A stretch of DNA of 64,000 nt from Neoarius graeffei (taxonomy: Eukaryota > Chordata > Actinopteri > Siluriformes > Ariidae), in NCBI RefSeq assembly GCF_027579695.1, contig NC_083596.1, forward strand, positions 18,564,755-18,628,754. The letters are read 5' to 3'. Shown here one piece after another: positions 50,315 to 61,949 of the stretch. Made by a program: the position numbers and the translations under genes. The notes under the pieces were generated by a model that was not told the DNA's origin, searched no databases, and was given only the letters and a program-made list of their open reading frames with translations. Position 1 is the stretch's first letter. Every line of letters starts with the position of its first letter.

Positions 50315-50636
50315 TATTTATTTTTTTCTTTACCAAATTCTAACAGAAAATGAGAGCGCCTGAAAGGGAAACCAAACCTGCTACTCGGCTTTCTCCTGAA
50401 ATGTTTTCTTTTATTTCGTTTTCATCAGCTTTCGCTGTGAACACTGTCGTTATCGCTATCCATGCTGTAAAATTAATGCTATTATACTAAGAAATGCGAA
50501 AATAAATATTGATAAAAAATTGCTACTATGTTTGTTGTTGTTGTGAACGACCGAGTCGCCAAAGGTCCGTAACCGGGGTCCAGATCGTAGGATTCCGGAT
50601 TGTTCTCAAGCCAATCAAAAACCCAACTTCGTGACT
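50315..50636. mobile_element. Hairpin-ended repeat, copy 2 (remainder)
   Basis: This matches the reverse complement of 22990-23300: 'ATGTTTGTTGTTGTTGTGAAC', 'GGTCCGTAACCGGGGTC', 'CGTAGGATTCCGGATTG'. It lies inside the right part of the hAT at 47176-50647. Confidence 0.65.
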
Positions 50637-50791
50637 GTCCACCCCTGCTTTTTGGTGACCTTGACTGGATGACCCTCAAAATGTTGGAGGTTCTGTTTGA
50701 GACCAATGCCTATCTATTCTGAAAGTTTCATGAAGATTGGTCCAGCTGTTTTCCTGTAATATCATTAACAAATCCCACTGAAAGCAGTAGG

Positions 50792-52100
50792 TAGAGTGGG
50801 GGAAAAAGCCCCCGTGGGGTAATACGCCCCCGGCCTGTTTTACCCAAAATAACCACCAGATGGCGCAAAGTTACATTTCTATTGTTGCTATGGGCTGGCT
50901 TGACAACGGGGATATACAAATATCCACTGTGGATCCCATATCAGCAACGCAGCAGAGAGAAATCAAATTTCATGGTAAGTGATATAATTTTCAGATATCA
51001 GTAAAACTGTATTTAGATAGCTGCTATTTCGTCAGATATCACAGCTGTGTATGTGGTATGAGTAGACAAGTCAGTACGTTAAAAAAATACATTAGGTATA
51101 AAAAGTTGAATCACATTTTGAAAGTAAGACCCTTTTTTGTAAAAGTGTAGTCTGTGGGGTAAAACGCCCCCTTAATGGTGGGGTAAATGGCCCCCAGGGG
51201 GCATCGTTTCCTTTTATCATAATTACTGTATTTCATACATTTCTGAATAGCAGATACATAGTTTTTAATAACATCTCACTTACCTGGTTGAGTAAAGCAA
51301 GTAATTTGAACTTAATATTAAAAATAATTAAAATAAAAAAAATTGAAATTAAAATGCAAAATATAATAAAATAATGCATCTATTCATTAATTCAGGGATA
51401 TTTTCTTGTTTCTTTCACATTATAGGCTTAAGTAAACACTTTTGCTATCCAAACAGCTTTTTTTGAGTGAGGGGGCCTATTGCCCCACCTCAGGGGGCCT
51501 TTTACCCCACTGGGGGGGTAAAAGGCCCCCTTGGCACAATGTTTGTTTTTCATCTCATCTCATCTCATTATCTCTAGCCGCTTTATCCTTCTACAGGGTC
51601 GCAGGCAAGCTGGAGCCCATCCCAGCTGACTACGGGCGAAAGGCGGGGTACACCCTGGACAAGTCGCCAGGTCATCACAGGGCTGACACATAGACACAGA
51701 CAACCATTCACACTCACATTCACACCTACGGTCAATTTAGAGTCACCAGTTAACCTAACCTGCATGTCTTTGGACTGTGGGGGAAACCGGAGCACCCGGA
51801 GGAAACCCACACGGATACGGGGAGAACATGCAAACTCCACACAGAAAGGCCCTCGCCAGCCACGGGGCTCGAACCCGGACCTTCTTGCTGTGAGGCGACA
51901 GCGCTAACCACTACACCACCGTGCCACCCATGTTTGTTTTTGTTAAAAAAAAAAATTAAGTATTAACTTTAGGCAAACTTTAGGTGGCATTATTGTTCAT
52001 GTCACTGTTGTCAAAACTATGATTAAAACTAAACACATGGTTCATTTCAACTTGGAGAAAAACTGAATTTTCCTTAAGGGGGGCTTTTTCCCCCACTCTA
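50792..52100. mobile_element. TIR element with repeated GGGGTAAAA/GCCCCC motifs
   Basis: The ends TAGAGTGGGGGAAAAAGCCCCC (shown without its last bases on the right) and the inverse GGGGGCTTTTTCCCCCACTC mark the borders. Inside, phrases like GGGGTAAAACGCCCCC, GGGGTAAATGGCCCCC and CCTTTTACCCCAC recur at least seven times in both orientations (about 50817, 50835, 51158, 51180, 51470-51530). No ORF of note. A family-1 SINE interrupts it. Confidence 0.7.
51551..51929 (-). mobile_element. tRNA-derived SINE (family 1), minus orientation
   Basis: Full length with target duplication ATGTTTGTTTTT (51539-51550, 51930-51941). Confidence 0.95.
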
Positions 52101-52894
52101 CTCTACTGCGCCCCCTGGTGGACTCCGTTCCGGGTGAAGAAACAAAACATAGGAGTCGGCTCTCAAAGTTCATCTAAAAGAGTCGAATCAAAGAACCGAT
52201 TCAAAGAGCCGACTCGCTTTTGAACGGCGCTTCAGTCAGACAGAGCGCTGAGTGATGGACCAGCTGAGGACAGAAAGAATGCGCTGAAACCGCAGAGTGG
52301 ACATGAACCAGTGTGTCCATGATGAGTCAAACAGAGGTAACATCTTTCTCATTTTCTTCCTTATTTCTGTTTCCTGTTTAACAGATAGGATTCACATGAA
52401 GTGTCCATGCTTCTGCTGAGCTGTGTGATCATTCTGGTTGACTAACAGAAGAAGAAGAAGAAGAAGAAAAAAAAGGTTTGGCTCTATTATATTTTGATTT
52501 TCTATCAGGAAAGATAAGGTAAGTTTTTTATGATTTTTTTTCCTGTGAGAAATATTCTAAAGCAAATATTCCAGAATGAAAAAGAGCCCATTCTGTAGTC
52601 CAGTTTAGTCAAGAGTCCATATCAGGTTATGTTTATATGTCAGTGTTTATTATGTGTATGTTTCATGCCAGGACATGAGAAGAGGTTAAAAAGCTGTGAA
52701 CATACACTGACCATATACCCTTCATGTCAGGGAGCTGAATGATCAGATTTAATCTGCTGCCTCTGAGCAGCTGATTCTCATCACTGCAGACAAATAAGCC
52801 TCTGTGAACTGGCCAGAGAAGACTGCTGTATCTGCATCTTACCCGAACACTCAATACATTCACTAAACATATGCACAAATGATTTTTTAAAACA
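52101..52894. other. Intergenic, with (GAA)n
   Basis: A GAGTCGA/AGAGCCGACTC-rich block lies at 52150-52220 and a GAAGAAGAA run near 52449-52470. No exon was recognised. Confidence 0.5.
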
Positions 52895-52907
52895 TTTTCA
52901 ATACAAG

Positions 52908-53290
52908 GGCGGCACGGTGGTGTAGTGGTTAGCGCTGTCGCCTCACAGCAAGAAGGTCCGGGTTCGAGCCCCGTGACCGACGAGGGCCTTTCTGTGCGGA
53001 GTTTGCATGTTCTCCCCGTGTCCGCGTGGATTTCCTCCGGGTGCTCCGGTTTCCCCCACAGTCCAAAGACATGCAGGTTAGGTTAACTGGTGACTCTAAA
53101 TTGACCGTAGGTGTGAATGTGAGTGTGAATGGTTGTCTGTGTCTATGTGTCAGCCCTGTGATGACCTGGCGACTTGTCCAGGGTGTACCCCGCCTTTCGC
53201 CCATAGTCAGCTGGGATAGGCTCCAGCTTGCCTGCGACCCTGTAGAACAGGATAAAGCGGCTAGAGATAATGAGATGAGATGAGATGAGA
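52908..53290 (+). mobile_element. tRNA-derived SINE (family 1), array copy 1
   Basis: Full length. It is flanked by TTTTCAATACAAG at 52895-52907 and 53291-53303. Confidence 0.95.
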
Positions 53291-53303
53291 TTTTCAATAC
53301 AAG

Positions 53304-53635
53304 GGTGGCACGGTGGTGTAGTGGTTAGCGCTGTCGCCTCACAGCAAGAAGGTCCGGGTTCGAGCCCCGTGGCTGGCGAGGGCCTTTCTGTGCGGAGTTT
53401 GCATGTTCTCCCCGTGTCCGCGTGGGTTTCCTCCGGGTGCTCCGGTTTCCCCCACAGTCCAAAGACATGCAGGTTAGGTTAACTGGTGACTCTAAATTGA
53501 CCGTGAGTGTGAATGGTTGTCTGTGTCTATGTGTCAGCCCTGTGATGACCTGATGACTTGTCCAGGGTGTACCCCGCCTTTCGCCCGTAGTCAGCTGGGA
53601 TAGGCTCCAGCTTGCCTGCATGAGATGAGATGAGA
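53304..53635 (+). mobile_element. tRNA-derived SINE (family 1), array copy 2
   Basis: It is directly after copy 1 and shares the same flank, which appears a third time as TTTTCAATACA at 53636-53646. It lacks ~40 bp before the tail ('GCGACCCTGTAGAACAGGAT' region) and ~10 bp in the body. Confidence 0.95.
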
Positions 53636-53662
53636 TTTTCAATACAGTACTTCCACTGATCA

Positions 53663-53880
53663 GGCGGCATGGTGGTGTAGTGGTTAGCACTGTTGCCTTA
53701 CAGCAAGAAGGTCCTGGGTTCAAACCCAGCGGCCGATGATGCAGGTTAGGTTAATTGGTGGTTCTAAATTGACTGTGAGTGTGAATAGTGTGTGTGTCAG
53801 CCCTGTGATGAGCTGGCGACTTGTCCAGGGTGTACCCTGCCTGTCACCCATGATCAGCTGGGATAGCCTTTCCCTGCAGA
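53663..53880 (+). mobile_element. tRNA-derived SINE (family 1), array copy 3, deleted
   Basis: Older copy with head GGCGGCATGGTGGTGTAGTG and a missing central block. It ends at 'AGCTGGGATAGCC'. It is inserted in the left end of the Tc1 relic. Confidence 0.85.
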
Positions 53881-53889
53881 CAAAACAAA

Positions 53890-55100
53890 CTTCCACCGAT
53901 CAGCCATAACTGACAGGTGAAGTGAATAACATAGATTATATCATTACAATAGTGGTTAGCACTTGTCCCCAGCAGCCGGAGTTTGCATGTTCTCCCCGTG
54001 TCTGCGTGGGTTTCCTCCAGGTGCTCCGGTTTCTCCCACAGTCCAAAGACATGCAGGTTAGGTTAATTAGTGGCTCTAAGTTGACCGTAGGTGTGAATGG
54101 TTGTTTGTCTCTATGTGTCAGCCCTGCAATAACCTGGCGACTTGTCCAGGGTGTACACCCCAGGGTGTACCCCATAGTCAGCTGTAATAGAACAGGATAA
54201 ACAGCTACAGATAATGGATGGATATTGTTACAATGGCACCTTTCAGGGTTGCAAGAGGAGTCAGTTTTCAAAATTGATGTGTTGTACAGTAAGCAGGAAA
54301 AATGGGCAAATATAAAAATCTGACCGACTCCGACAAGGACCGAATTGTGATGGCTAGATGACCGGGTCTGAGCATTTCCAAAACAGCAGGGCTTGTAGAG
54401 TGTTCCTGGTTTGTGGATGGAAAACCAGTGAACCAGCGACAGGATCATGGGCATCCAAGATATGGGGAGTGAATACTAGCCTGCTAGCCTGGACCGATTC
54501 TACCAAAGAGCTGTACTGTTAAATAAACTGCTGAAAAAGTTAATCCTGACTATGATAGAAAGGTGTCTGAACACTCAGTGCATCACAGCTTGCTGTGTAC
54601 AGGGCTACAGACTGGTCAGTGACTCCTGTCCACCACCGAAAGCACCTACAATGGGCGCAGGAGCACCAGAACTGGACCATGGAACATCGAAAGAAGGTGG
54701 CCTGGTCTGAGGAATCACATTTTCACTTACATAATGTGGCCAGCTGGGCATGTGTGTGTCTTTTACCAGGGGAAGATATGGCACCAAGATGCACTGTGGG
54801 AAGAAGTCAAGCCAGTGTAGGCAGTGTGACGCTCCTGGCAACGTTCTGCTTGGAAACCTTTAGTCATGGCATTCATATGGATGTTACTTTGACATGTATC
54901 ACTGACCTAAACATTGTAGCAGACCAAATAGTCCCCTTCATGGAACAGTAATCCTTAATAGCAGTGGCCTCTTTCACACCTTCACACCCTTAGAGGTCTT
55001 GTGGAGTCCATGCCTCGACAGATCAGAGCTGTTTTTGGTGGCACAAGGGAGACACAATATTAGATAGGTGCTTTTAATGTAATAGCTGATTGGTGTATAT
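53890..55100 (+). mobile_element. Tc1/mariner-like relic
   Basis: The left 'CCACCGATCAGCCATAAC' and the right 'GCTGATTGGTGTAT' are inverse-like ends. Transposase remains are read at 54610-54740: VTPVHHRKHLQWAQEHQNWT, then KKVAWSEESHFHLH (first catalytic Asp replaced by Glu). The frame is broken repeatedly and the second and third catalytic motifs are unclear. Confidence 0.75.
53950..54222 (+). mobile_element. tRNA-derived SINE (family 1), array copy 4, diverged
   Basis: It starts GTGGTTAGCACTTGTCCC (A-box region, B box lost) and ends ATAATGGATGGAT. It is nested in the Tc1 relic, with TTACAAT-like flanks. Confidence 0.85.
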
Positions 55101-55290
55101 CAAAGCTCTGAGAATGGGCCTGATACTGACAGTAATTTAATACCTGAATGACTACCTTGAAGCTTCTGATTCCCAGCTGCTGTGTGGAATGGCAGCAGGC
55201 ATTAAGACAATTTGTGTGTTATTTTAGGTGCAGTCGTGACCAGAATAAAGCACTTCCTGAAAAAGAATATATGAATAAATGTTATGTGCA

Positions 55291-55663
55291 GGGCGGCACG
55301 GTGGTGTAGTGGTTAGCGCTGTCGCCTCACAGCAAGAAGGTCTGGGTTCGAGCCCCGTGGCCGGCGAGGGCCTTTCTGTGCGGAGTTTGCATGTTCTCCC
55401 CGTGTCCACGTGGGTTTCCTCCGGGTGCTCCGGTTTCCCCCACAGTCCAAAGACATGCAGGTTAGGTTAACCGGTGACTCTAAATTGACCGTAGGTGTGA
55501 ATGTGAGTGTGAATGGTTGTCTGTGTCTATGTGTCAGCCCTGTGATGACCTGGCGACTTGTCCAGGGTGTACCCCGCCTTTCGCCCGTAGTCAGCTGGGA
55601 TAGGCTCCAGCTTGCCTGCGACCCTGTAGAACAGGATAAAGTGGCTAGAGATAATGAGATGAG
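55291..55663 (+). mobile_element. tRNA-derived SINE (family 1), full length
   Basis: Target duplication ATGTTATGTGCA at 55279-55290 and 55664-55675. Confidence 0.97.
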
Positions 55664-55675
55664 ATGTTATGTGCA

Positions 55676-56009
55676 AATGAATGTTTTAGTGCCATATCAG
55701 TCAACATCACAGATGTTCATAGAAGAAATTATGTCAGCGAATTGAAAATACATTATAGTTTTTTTTTATATTGACTCAGCGCTTTAGGCAGCAGTGTTCC
55801 TTAGTCCTCATCCCTGCTTATCTCCTGAATAAAATGCCTTGGTAGTGACGATATATTCAAGTGTCCTATAAATATCGTAAAATGTCAGCGTATACATCTC
55901 CTAATTACTAGCCTTTATGCCACAGCGCTGTTGGATCCTCAATCCTGATTAGTCAGAGTGCGTTGATAAATTTTCCTATAACATTAATTACATTAACACT
56001 CTTATCAGG
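55676..56009. other. Intergenic, no feature seen
   Basis: AT-rich; no family was recognised. Confidence 0.5.
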
Positions 56010-56160
56010 AGTGATATACAACATACCCAGAGCAGCCTGGGGGGTTAGGTGCCTTGCTCAAGGGCACTTCAGCCATTCCTGCTGGTCCAGGGACTCAAAC
56101 TGGCAACCTTTTGGTCCCAATGCTGCTTATCTAACCATTAGGCCATGGCTTCCCCATGCA
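56010..56160 (-). mobile_element. Short tRNA-derived SINE, minus orientation
   Basis: On the minus strand: GGAAGCCATGGCCTAATGG (A box), GCCAGTTTGAGTCCCTGG (B box), then 'GTGCCCTTGAGCAAGGCACC' and 'GCTCTGGGTATG', a short version of the family-2 tail. Confidence 0.75.
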
Positions 56161-56796
56161 AGATTTATTTTAAAGTGCAATATATTATAGTTTCTATAGT
56201 AGCAACTGAAAAAGGGAATTTGATTGCGGATGATCGTCATAAACAGATCTAAAACATGAGTAGTTTTTGATATAGTGAAGTGTTTTTATTTTGATTAATT
56301 TTTGAAACATTTTTGGAAGAAGTTCCTCAAGCAAATGTAAAACAGAGAAGTTGGTGAGGGAATTGTTGTTTATCCGTTTGTTAATTTTGACATCAGTCGC
56401 CATTTCCGGAGCCAAACGTCCCTTCAGTGTTGCCAACGCGACTTTGTCACTAGATTTGGCAATTTTTTTTAGACTTCTTTTGTTACTTTAATTAAAAAAA
56501 AAAGCCTTTTTTTAACAGCAGTGTGGCTTCATAGACACAGAGAGTGTGTGCTTGACTGGCCTGCTGCCAGCACACATTAGTGACTGTCTTGAATTCGATA
56601 CAACTCTCGGGCTCACATTACACTCGCTGTTATATGAGTTTAAAAAGCAGGTTCACTCAGCTCATAGTTTACTCCCTGACTTGTGACCAATCACTGATAA
56701 CCATGGTTCCACCCATGACCAATCACGGATCACCACTTTCGCCTCTTTGTTCTTCATTTTAAACTCTTTTTTTGGAGATATTACATTTTATAACTA
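56161..56796. other. Intergenic with a short Tc1 fragment
   Basis: 56519-56570 (CATAGACACAGAGAGTGTGT then GACTGGCCTGCTGCCAGC) also occurs at 58217-58262 inside the Tc1 relic. The rest is unclassified. Confidence 0.5.
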
Positions 56797-57162
56797 CAAC
56801 CCTATCTCCAGAAAAGTTGGGATATTTTCCAAAATGCAATAAAAACAAAAATATGTGGTTTGTTAATTCACGTGAACCTTTATTTAACTGACAGAAGTAC
56901 AAAGAAAAGATTTTCAATAGTTTTACTGACCAACTTAATATTTTAAGTTGGTCAACCAACTTGTATTTTGTAAATATAAATGAAGTTAGAATTTGATGCC
57001 TACAACATACTCAAAAGAAATTGGAACAGAGGCAAAATAAGACTGAAAAGTTGATAGGATATTCAAGTACCACCATTTTGAAAGATTCCACAATAAGCAG
57101 GTGAACTGCTATTATGACTGGGTATAAAAGGAGCAGCATCAAAGGCTTAGTCTTTGCAAGCA

Positions 57163-58330
57163 AGGATGGGTTGTGGTTCACTCCTTTATGCCAAAATTCA
57201 TGAGAGAATTGTTAGTCAATTCAGAAAGAACATTTCTCAATGCAATATTTTAGGTCTTTCAAAACCTACAGTACATAATATTGTGAAAAGATTCAGGCAA
57301 TTCGGCGATATCTCAGTGCATAAAGGGCAAAATAGGAAGCCACTGCTGAATGTGCATGACCTTCGAGCCCTTAGACAGCATTGCCTGAGAAACCGTCATG
57401 CTAATGTGACAAATATAGCCACATGGGCTCGGGAGTACTTCAGAAAACTGTTGTCATTTAACAAGGTCCGCTGTTGCATCCAGAAATGCAACCTGAAACT
57501 GTATTACGCAAAGAGGAAGCCATTCATCAATTCTATGCAGGAAGAACGCTGATTTCTCTGGGCTTGAACTCATCACAGATGGACTGAAAGACAGTGGAAA
57601 CATGTGCTGTGTTCAGATGAGTCCACATTTCAGCTTGTTTTCGGGAAAACCGGACGTCGAGTTCTCAGTGCCAAAGGTGAACATGACCATCCGGTTTGTT
57701 ATCAGAGAAAGGTGCAAGAGCCAGCATCTGTGATGGTATGGGGGACATCAGTAGTCATGGCATGGGTGAGTTGCATGTGTGTGAAGGTACCGTTGATAGA
57801 TTGGGGCATATATTGGGATTTTAGAGAGACATATTCATCAAGGCAACGTCTCTTCCTGGGAAGTCCATGCTTATTTCAGCAGGACAATGCCATGCCTCAT
57901 TTTGCATGGGCTACAGCAGTGTGTATATCATAATGAGATGGCACTGGAAATGGATAGGGCATGCCATGAGAAGAGAGCCAAACAGCATCCCTAGAGTAGC
58001 CCTGCATTGGACACCAGAAGGTAGAAGAAAAAGAGGAAGACCCAAAACCTGGGGTTGGACTGTGAAGGAGGAGATGCGAACCATGAAGCTGACCTGGGGA
58101 AGTGTCCAAAAGATGGCCCAAAATCGCCAGGAGTGGAGATCCTTTGTTGCTGCCCTAAATGCCAGGAGGCATAACGGGCAGTAAGTAAGTAAGTAAGTAC
58201 TGTACAACAGTGTGACTTCATAGACACAGAGTGTGTGTGCTTGACTGGCCTGCTGCCAGCTCAGATCTGTCTCCTACTGAGAATGTATGTGGCATCATGA
58301 AGAGGAGAATCAGACAACAAGAGAAGACGA
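57163..58330 (+). pseudogene. Tc1-like transposase relic
   Basis: 57163-57552 reads MGCGSLLYAKIHERIVSQFR then GLSKPTVHNIVKRF (HTH) and VHKGQNRKPLLNVHDLRALR. After a stop at 57550, LCSDESTFQLVF (first Asp) and LFQQDNAMPHFA (second Asp) follow. After the LINE insertion, SPTENVCGIMKRRI holds the Glu. It has several stops and a frame change. Confidence 0.8.
57929..58200 (+). mobile_element. 5'-truncated LINE fragment with (TAAG)n tail
   Basis: The plus strand reads MRWHWKWIGHAMRREPNSIP, RKRGRPKTWGWTVKEEM and KMAQNRQEWRSFVAALNARR, then stops and ends GTAAGTAAGTAAGTAAG. This is the C-terminal tail typical of a common RTE/CR1-like LINE polyprotein. Only the last ~80 codons were copied in. Confidence 0.8.
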
Positions 58331-58400
58331 GGCTTGGCCCTGGAAATACAGTCATTACATCACAGTTTAACAACTGGACAGCTGTTGTAACGTAAGACAT

Positions 58401-59308
58401 AACAATAGCTAACTTGTTTATCAGAAGTTCCACAGCATTAAATCTAACTATAAATAGATAACAAAATGAATGTCATTCTTTAATTAATAGAAAAATCTTA
58501 CCAGTTGACGCGTTGATTTGGTATAAGAAGAATAAAACACTTTGGAACATGCTGTTTTAGGAAAATAATCAACTTCAGGCTCGACTCTGTAACTGATCTT
58601 TGTGTAACAGTATATTTTATTTCTCACATAGCAGAAGTACAACATTACATTATATTCTTTCTTTTACTAATGAACCTTTCAACATGATCTCATTTCATGG
58701 TTGCCAGAAGCTGACTCATTCTTAATGCACCTACAGATCCAGAAGATATTCATTGTCTTACTGATTGAATTGTATCCTAATGGAAGAATTGTCAGTTCTA
58801 GCTTGATAGATGCTACTTATCAGTGCTTTTCCATTTCTACATTGAAGATCTGAAGCACCAGGGTTATTACAGATTACCACAAAAATCACAGACGACCATA
58901 ATGGCCATGGAATCAGCCCCAGACTCTCACCACAAGGCCTCCATCAGAAACCACAAGTTTTCGAAAGTATGAGAAAGCTAAATAATGAGTCTTGACTCTT
59001 TTTCATCAAGATGGAAAACACAAAATAAAGTCAATAATCATTACCAAACCCCTAGAAACCAACAGAAACTTCTAATGGTCACTTTGAATTTTAGAGCAGG
59101 GGAGATTATTCAGATCATTAGTGTAGAACGGTGGGCGCGCTCGAAGTGAAAACACACTCCATTCTTTACCACTTGTCTGGTTGTCAAGGTGATGGGAAGC
59201 AGCAAGTCTGGAGTCTTCTGTTATGATCTCCACAAGCTCAGTGTGAAGAGATATCACTTGTGGATTTGCACTAAGAATCAGCATCACTTCAGAGTGGAAG
59301 ATGTGCAC
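58401..59308. other. Intergenic, no feature recognised
   Basis: AT-rich; no ORF with family features. Confidence 0.5.
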
Positions 59309-59338
59309 CAGAAAGAAAGAAAGAAAGAAAGAAAGAAA
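59309..59338. repeat. (GAAA)n microsatellite
   Basis: About seven AAAG units. Confidence 0.95.
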
Positions 59339-59624
59339 CACAAGGTTCTACTGGCAGCAGAAAATGAAGATTCAAGATCTTTTTTTTTTGGTTGAAAGCT
59401 GCATAATGTGATGTTCGGTGAAAAATTAGGACTAGTATCAGCAAACAGAGAGGAATATTAAAGTAGATTATATTATATTATAAGTAGTACACAGTGAACA
59501 CATGAGATATTATGATACAGTCAATGCAAGAGTATACACAAGAGTTTTGTAACTACAGAAATACAAACAGTATTCAAATAACAATGAAGAGAAAAGGGCA
59601 GGTGCTAGTATGTGCGACATTCCA

Positions 59625-59950
59625 CATCAAAAGGCCTTCCTGCGCCATGCCCTGGTCTTCACAGTCTCCCATCCCAGTACTAACCAGGCTCTTAAGGTGC
59701 ACTGGGTGGCACCGATCTCCATTTCCTTAGCCCTCAGCCCCTCACCTACACAACTAGGGTTACAGTGGGGGGCTGGCTCTCTAGTAACTGCAAGAGTTTG
59801 ACTCCCCACTCACATCTGTATTGCAGCGTGCCTTGCCAGATGGCAGTCAGTACCATTTTTATGATGGTCTTTGATATGACCCAACCGTGGGTACTCACGA
59901 GTTTCCGATCGACAGGTGGACACACTAACCACTAGGCCAGCTCATGATGA
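59625..59950 (-). mobile_element. Composite SINE with tRNA-like head and 5S-rRNA-like segment
   Basis: On the minus strand it starts GAGCTGGCCTAGTGGTTAGTG (tRNA A-box-like). It ends with AGCCTGGTTAGTACTGGGATGGGAGAC, which matches the internal promoter/loop region of vertebrate 5S rRNA almost base for base. The B box is weak (GAGTCAAACTC). The order, tRNA-like first and 5S-like last, is inferred from orientation alone. Confidence 0.6.
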
Positions 59951-60604
59951 CATTCTACATACACTCTTAGAAATAAAAGTACCTTGTTGCTGGCAGTGGC
60001 AAACCGTTACTATTAGAGCTGGGACTTGAGCTCAGCCAAAACTTAGCCAGATACACCAAAAAAGCAGCAGGGCAAAAGATTTTGCAAGGGATTAGCAGCA
60101 GGCTGCCAGGTAGTTCCGTTGTGTGTAGTTGATGTTGATTTTAGAAGTAAGTAAATTACATCGGGAAATGAATACTTAAGTCTGAGTGAAAAATACTGTA
60201 GCGAGTGTGTGTGCGTTGACAAAGAGTCTGGAGACAGAAATCTTAGTTGTGCTACTTGCTCTCGATAGCACTGGCTTGATCACTTTATTAGCATTCACTA
60301 ACACTACTGATGAACAGTGTTGGGCAAATTACTTCAAAACTGTTTTGCATTACTTATTACTTGTTACTGTCATTTTAAAGTAATTAGTTACATTACAATA
60401 TTACTGTATTTAAAATGTAAGGCATTACACTACTATTGCATTACTTTTAAGTTACTCTCACCAAAATAACTGGAAGTATGGATTTGGCAATCTAAATGTA
60501 GCTCAAGACGCTCAATTAGCTCATCACACATCCAGTGGAAGGTGATGTGGTATCTGACTGAGCTCGGCTTATGGTTAAAAACAGTAGAATATAATAGCTA
60601 CAGT

Positions 60605-61411
60605 CTGGGTGCGATTTGCTGGGGGGGATGGGGGGGATCATCCCCCCCTCTGGTTTTTATCTCTGCTGAAAAAAAATCCTCGGGGACAACCCCGTCAATA
60701 AAACAAACAAACCAAAAAAAAAGTTGACATGACAGGCATGTTGTGACACAGTTTTCTATGGTCTACATTGCACTCACTTTCAAAATGACCCGAAGTGGCA
60801 GCTTTGATGTTCACGAACGTCCCCAGCAAATAGATACATTGTAGATAATAACAATATCTTTGCGTTCTATGCAGGGATGCAAACAGCGCGCCTTTTGGCG
60901 GATGCCGCCTTTTTCACGGCCGATTTTTTTTTTTAGGGGGGACGTTGGAGTGTCTGATTATAATTTCAAAGTAAATTCTGTATTAAAATTACTAAATAAG
61001 CAAATCCGTTACAGTCCATGAAACAGGAAGTAGTATAAGGATGAGAAAAAAACAGTTTAAATCGGAAAGCTGCGCACAATGTGAACTGCGCCATCAGAGC
61101 AAACTGTTCATTTAGTATTCATGTATTTTAGTGATTTTCGAGTCACTGTCCATTTAATCCGGAGGGAGAGAAACATCACAGCAACGCGACAAGCAATGCG
61201 AACTTTGTTGTGTTAGTGTTCGTGTATTTAGTCAGAGAGATAGGAAGATGAATTTACTATCTCTGGTTTAGTGTTCGTTTTCATTTAGTGTTATTCATTT
61301 GATATCATCGGATGTTATTGAGCTGTTAGCCTATTGTTACCTTAATTTTGTGACGTTTCATGATTAAAAAAAAACATCCCCCCTTCTGGTTTTTTGACAA
61401 ATCGCACCCTG
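60605..61411. mobile_element. hAT MITE nested in the larger hAT
   Basis: The ends CTGGGTGCGATTTG and CAAATCGCACCCTG(G) carry an exact 8-bp duplication GCTACAGT (60597-60604, 61412-61419). G-rich and C-rich subterminal tracts (GGGGGGGATGGGGGGGATC) are present. No transposase. Confidence 0.9.
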
Positions 61412-61949
61412 GCTACAGTGATGGCTCATGGCACAATACAAGGAACAATCATCGCAAGAACAGACAAAAGGTGAAAGTCTGGCAAATTGTGATAGAAATA
61501 CTGTAACTTTAGGCCTATTCACATTAACATTAATTGAACTGTATTGTATTGTAATGTCTAAAGATATGACAGGATACAAAATTAGCATTTCTATGCCTTT
61601 ATTGTTTTCAAGTTTACAGCATTAAGCATAGTTTATGCTTCATAAAAAAAAAAGATTAGCCCTAAGGAATATGACTCCATTTCAAAAATTTAACAAAAAT
61701 GAACATATTATGGCAAATCGTAGCCTACAATAAAACTGGCCTGAAAAAAACCCCCACAAGCCTTTTAAATCACGGCTAGACAATGACTATTAGCTATATG
61801 AGGCTACCCAGTCACATTTCGAAAAACAGAATTAGAAATAACAAGATCAAAGTGCTTTTAATGATATTGAAGTGCTTAGGCATATTAGCCCTCGAAGGAA
61901 AGGCAGCTCAATCACTTTAGTCTGACTTCCGACCAGAAAAAAAACTCAG

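Larger units (their letters stand above)
47176..50647 (-). mobile_element. hAT transposon split by an intact Tc1 and carrying a hairpin element
   Basis: The left end is CAGAGGTGGGCAAAGTAC and the right end is GTCCACCCCTG. An exact 8-bp duplication CTTTTTGG lies at 47168-47175 and 50648-50655. The sequence across the duplication restores a phrase (CTTTTTGGTGACCTTGAC) also present at 47010-47030. A minus-strand BED finger exon remains near the left. The Tc1 occupies 47990-49638. Confidence 0.8.
56797..58400 (+). mobile_element. Tc1/mariner-like relic related to 44055-45658, split by a LINE fragment
   Basis: The left end CAACCCTATCTCCAGAAAAG is preceded by TA. The internal layout parallels the 44055 element. 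The right inverted repeat was not found, so the right border is approximate. A LINE 3' fragment occupies 57929-58200. Confidence 0.8.

Noticed and set aside
57867-58184. A 105-codon host gene
   Set aside because: The sequence is the C-terminal tail of a LINE polyprotein followed by its (TAAG)n end.
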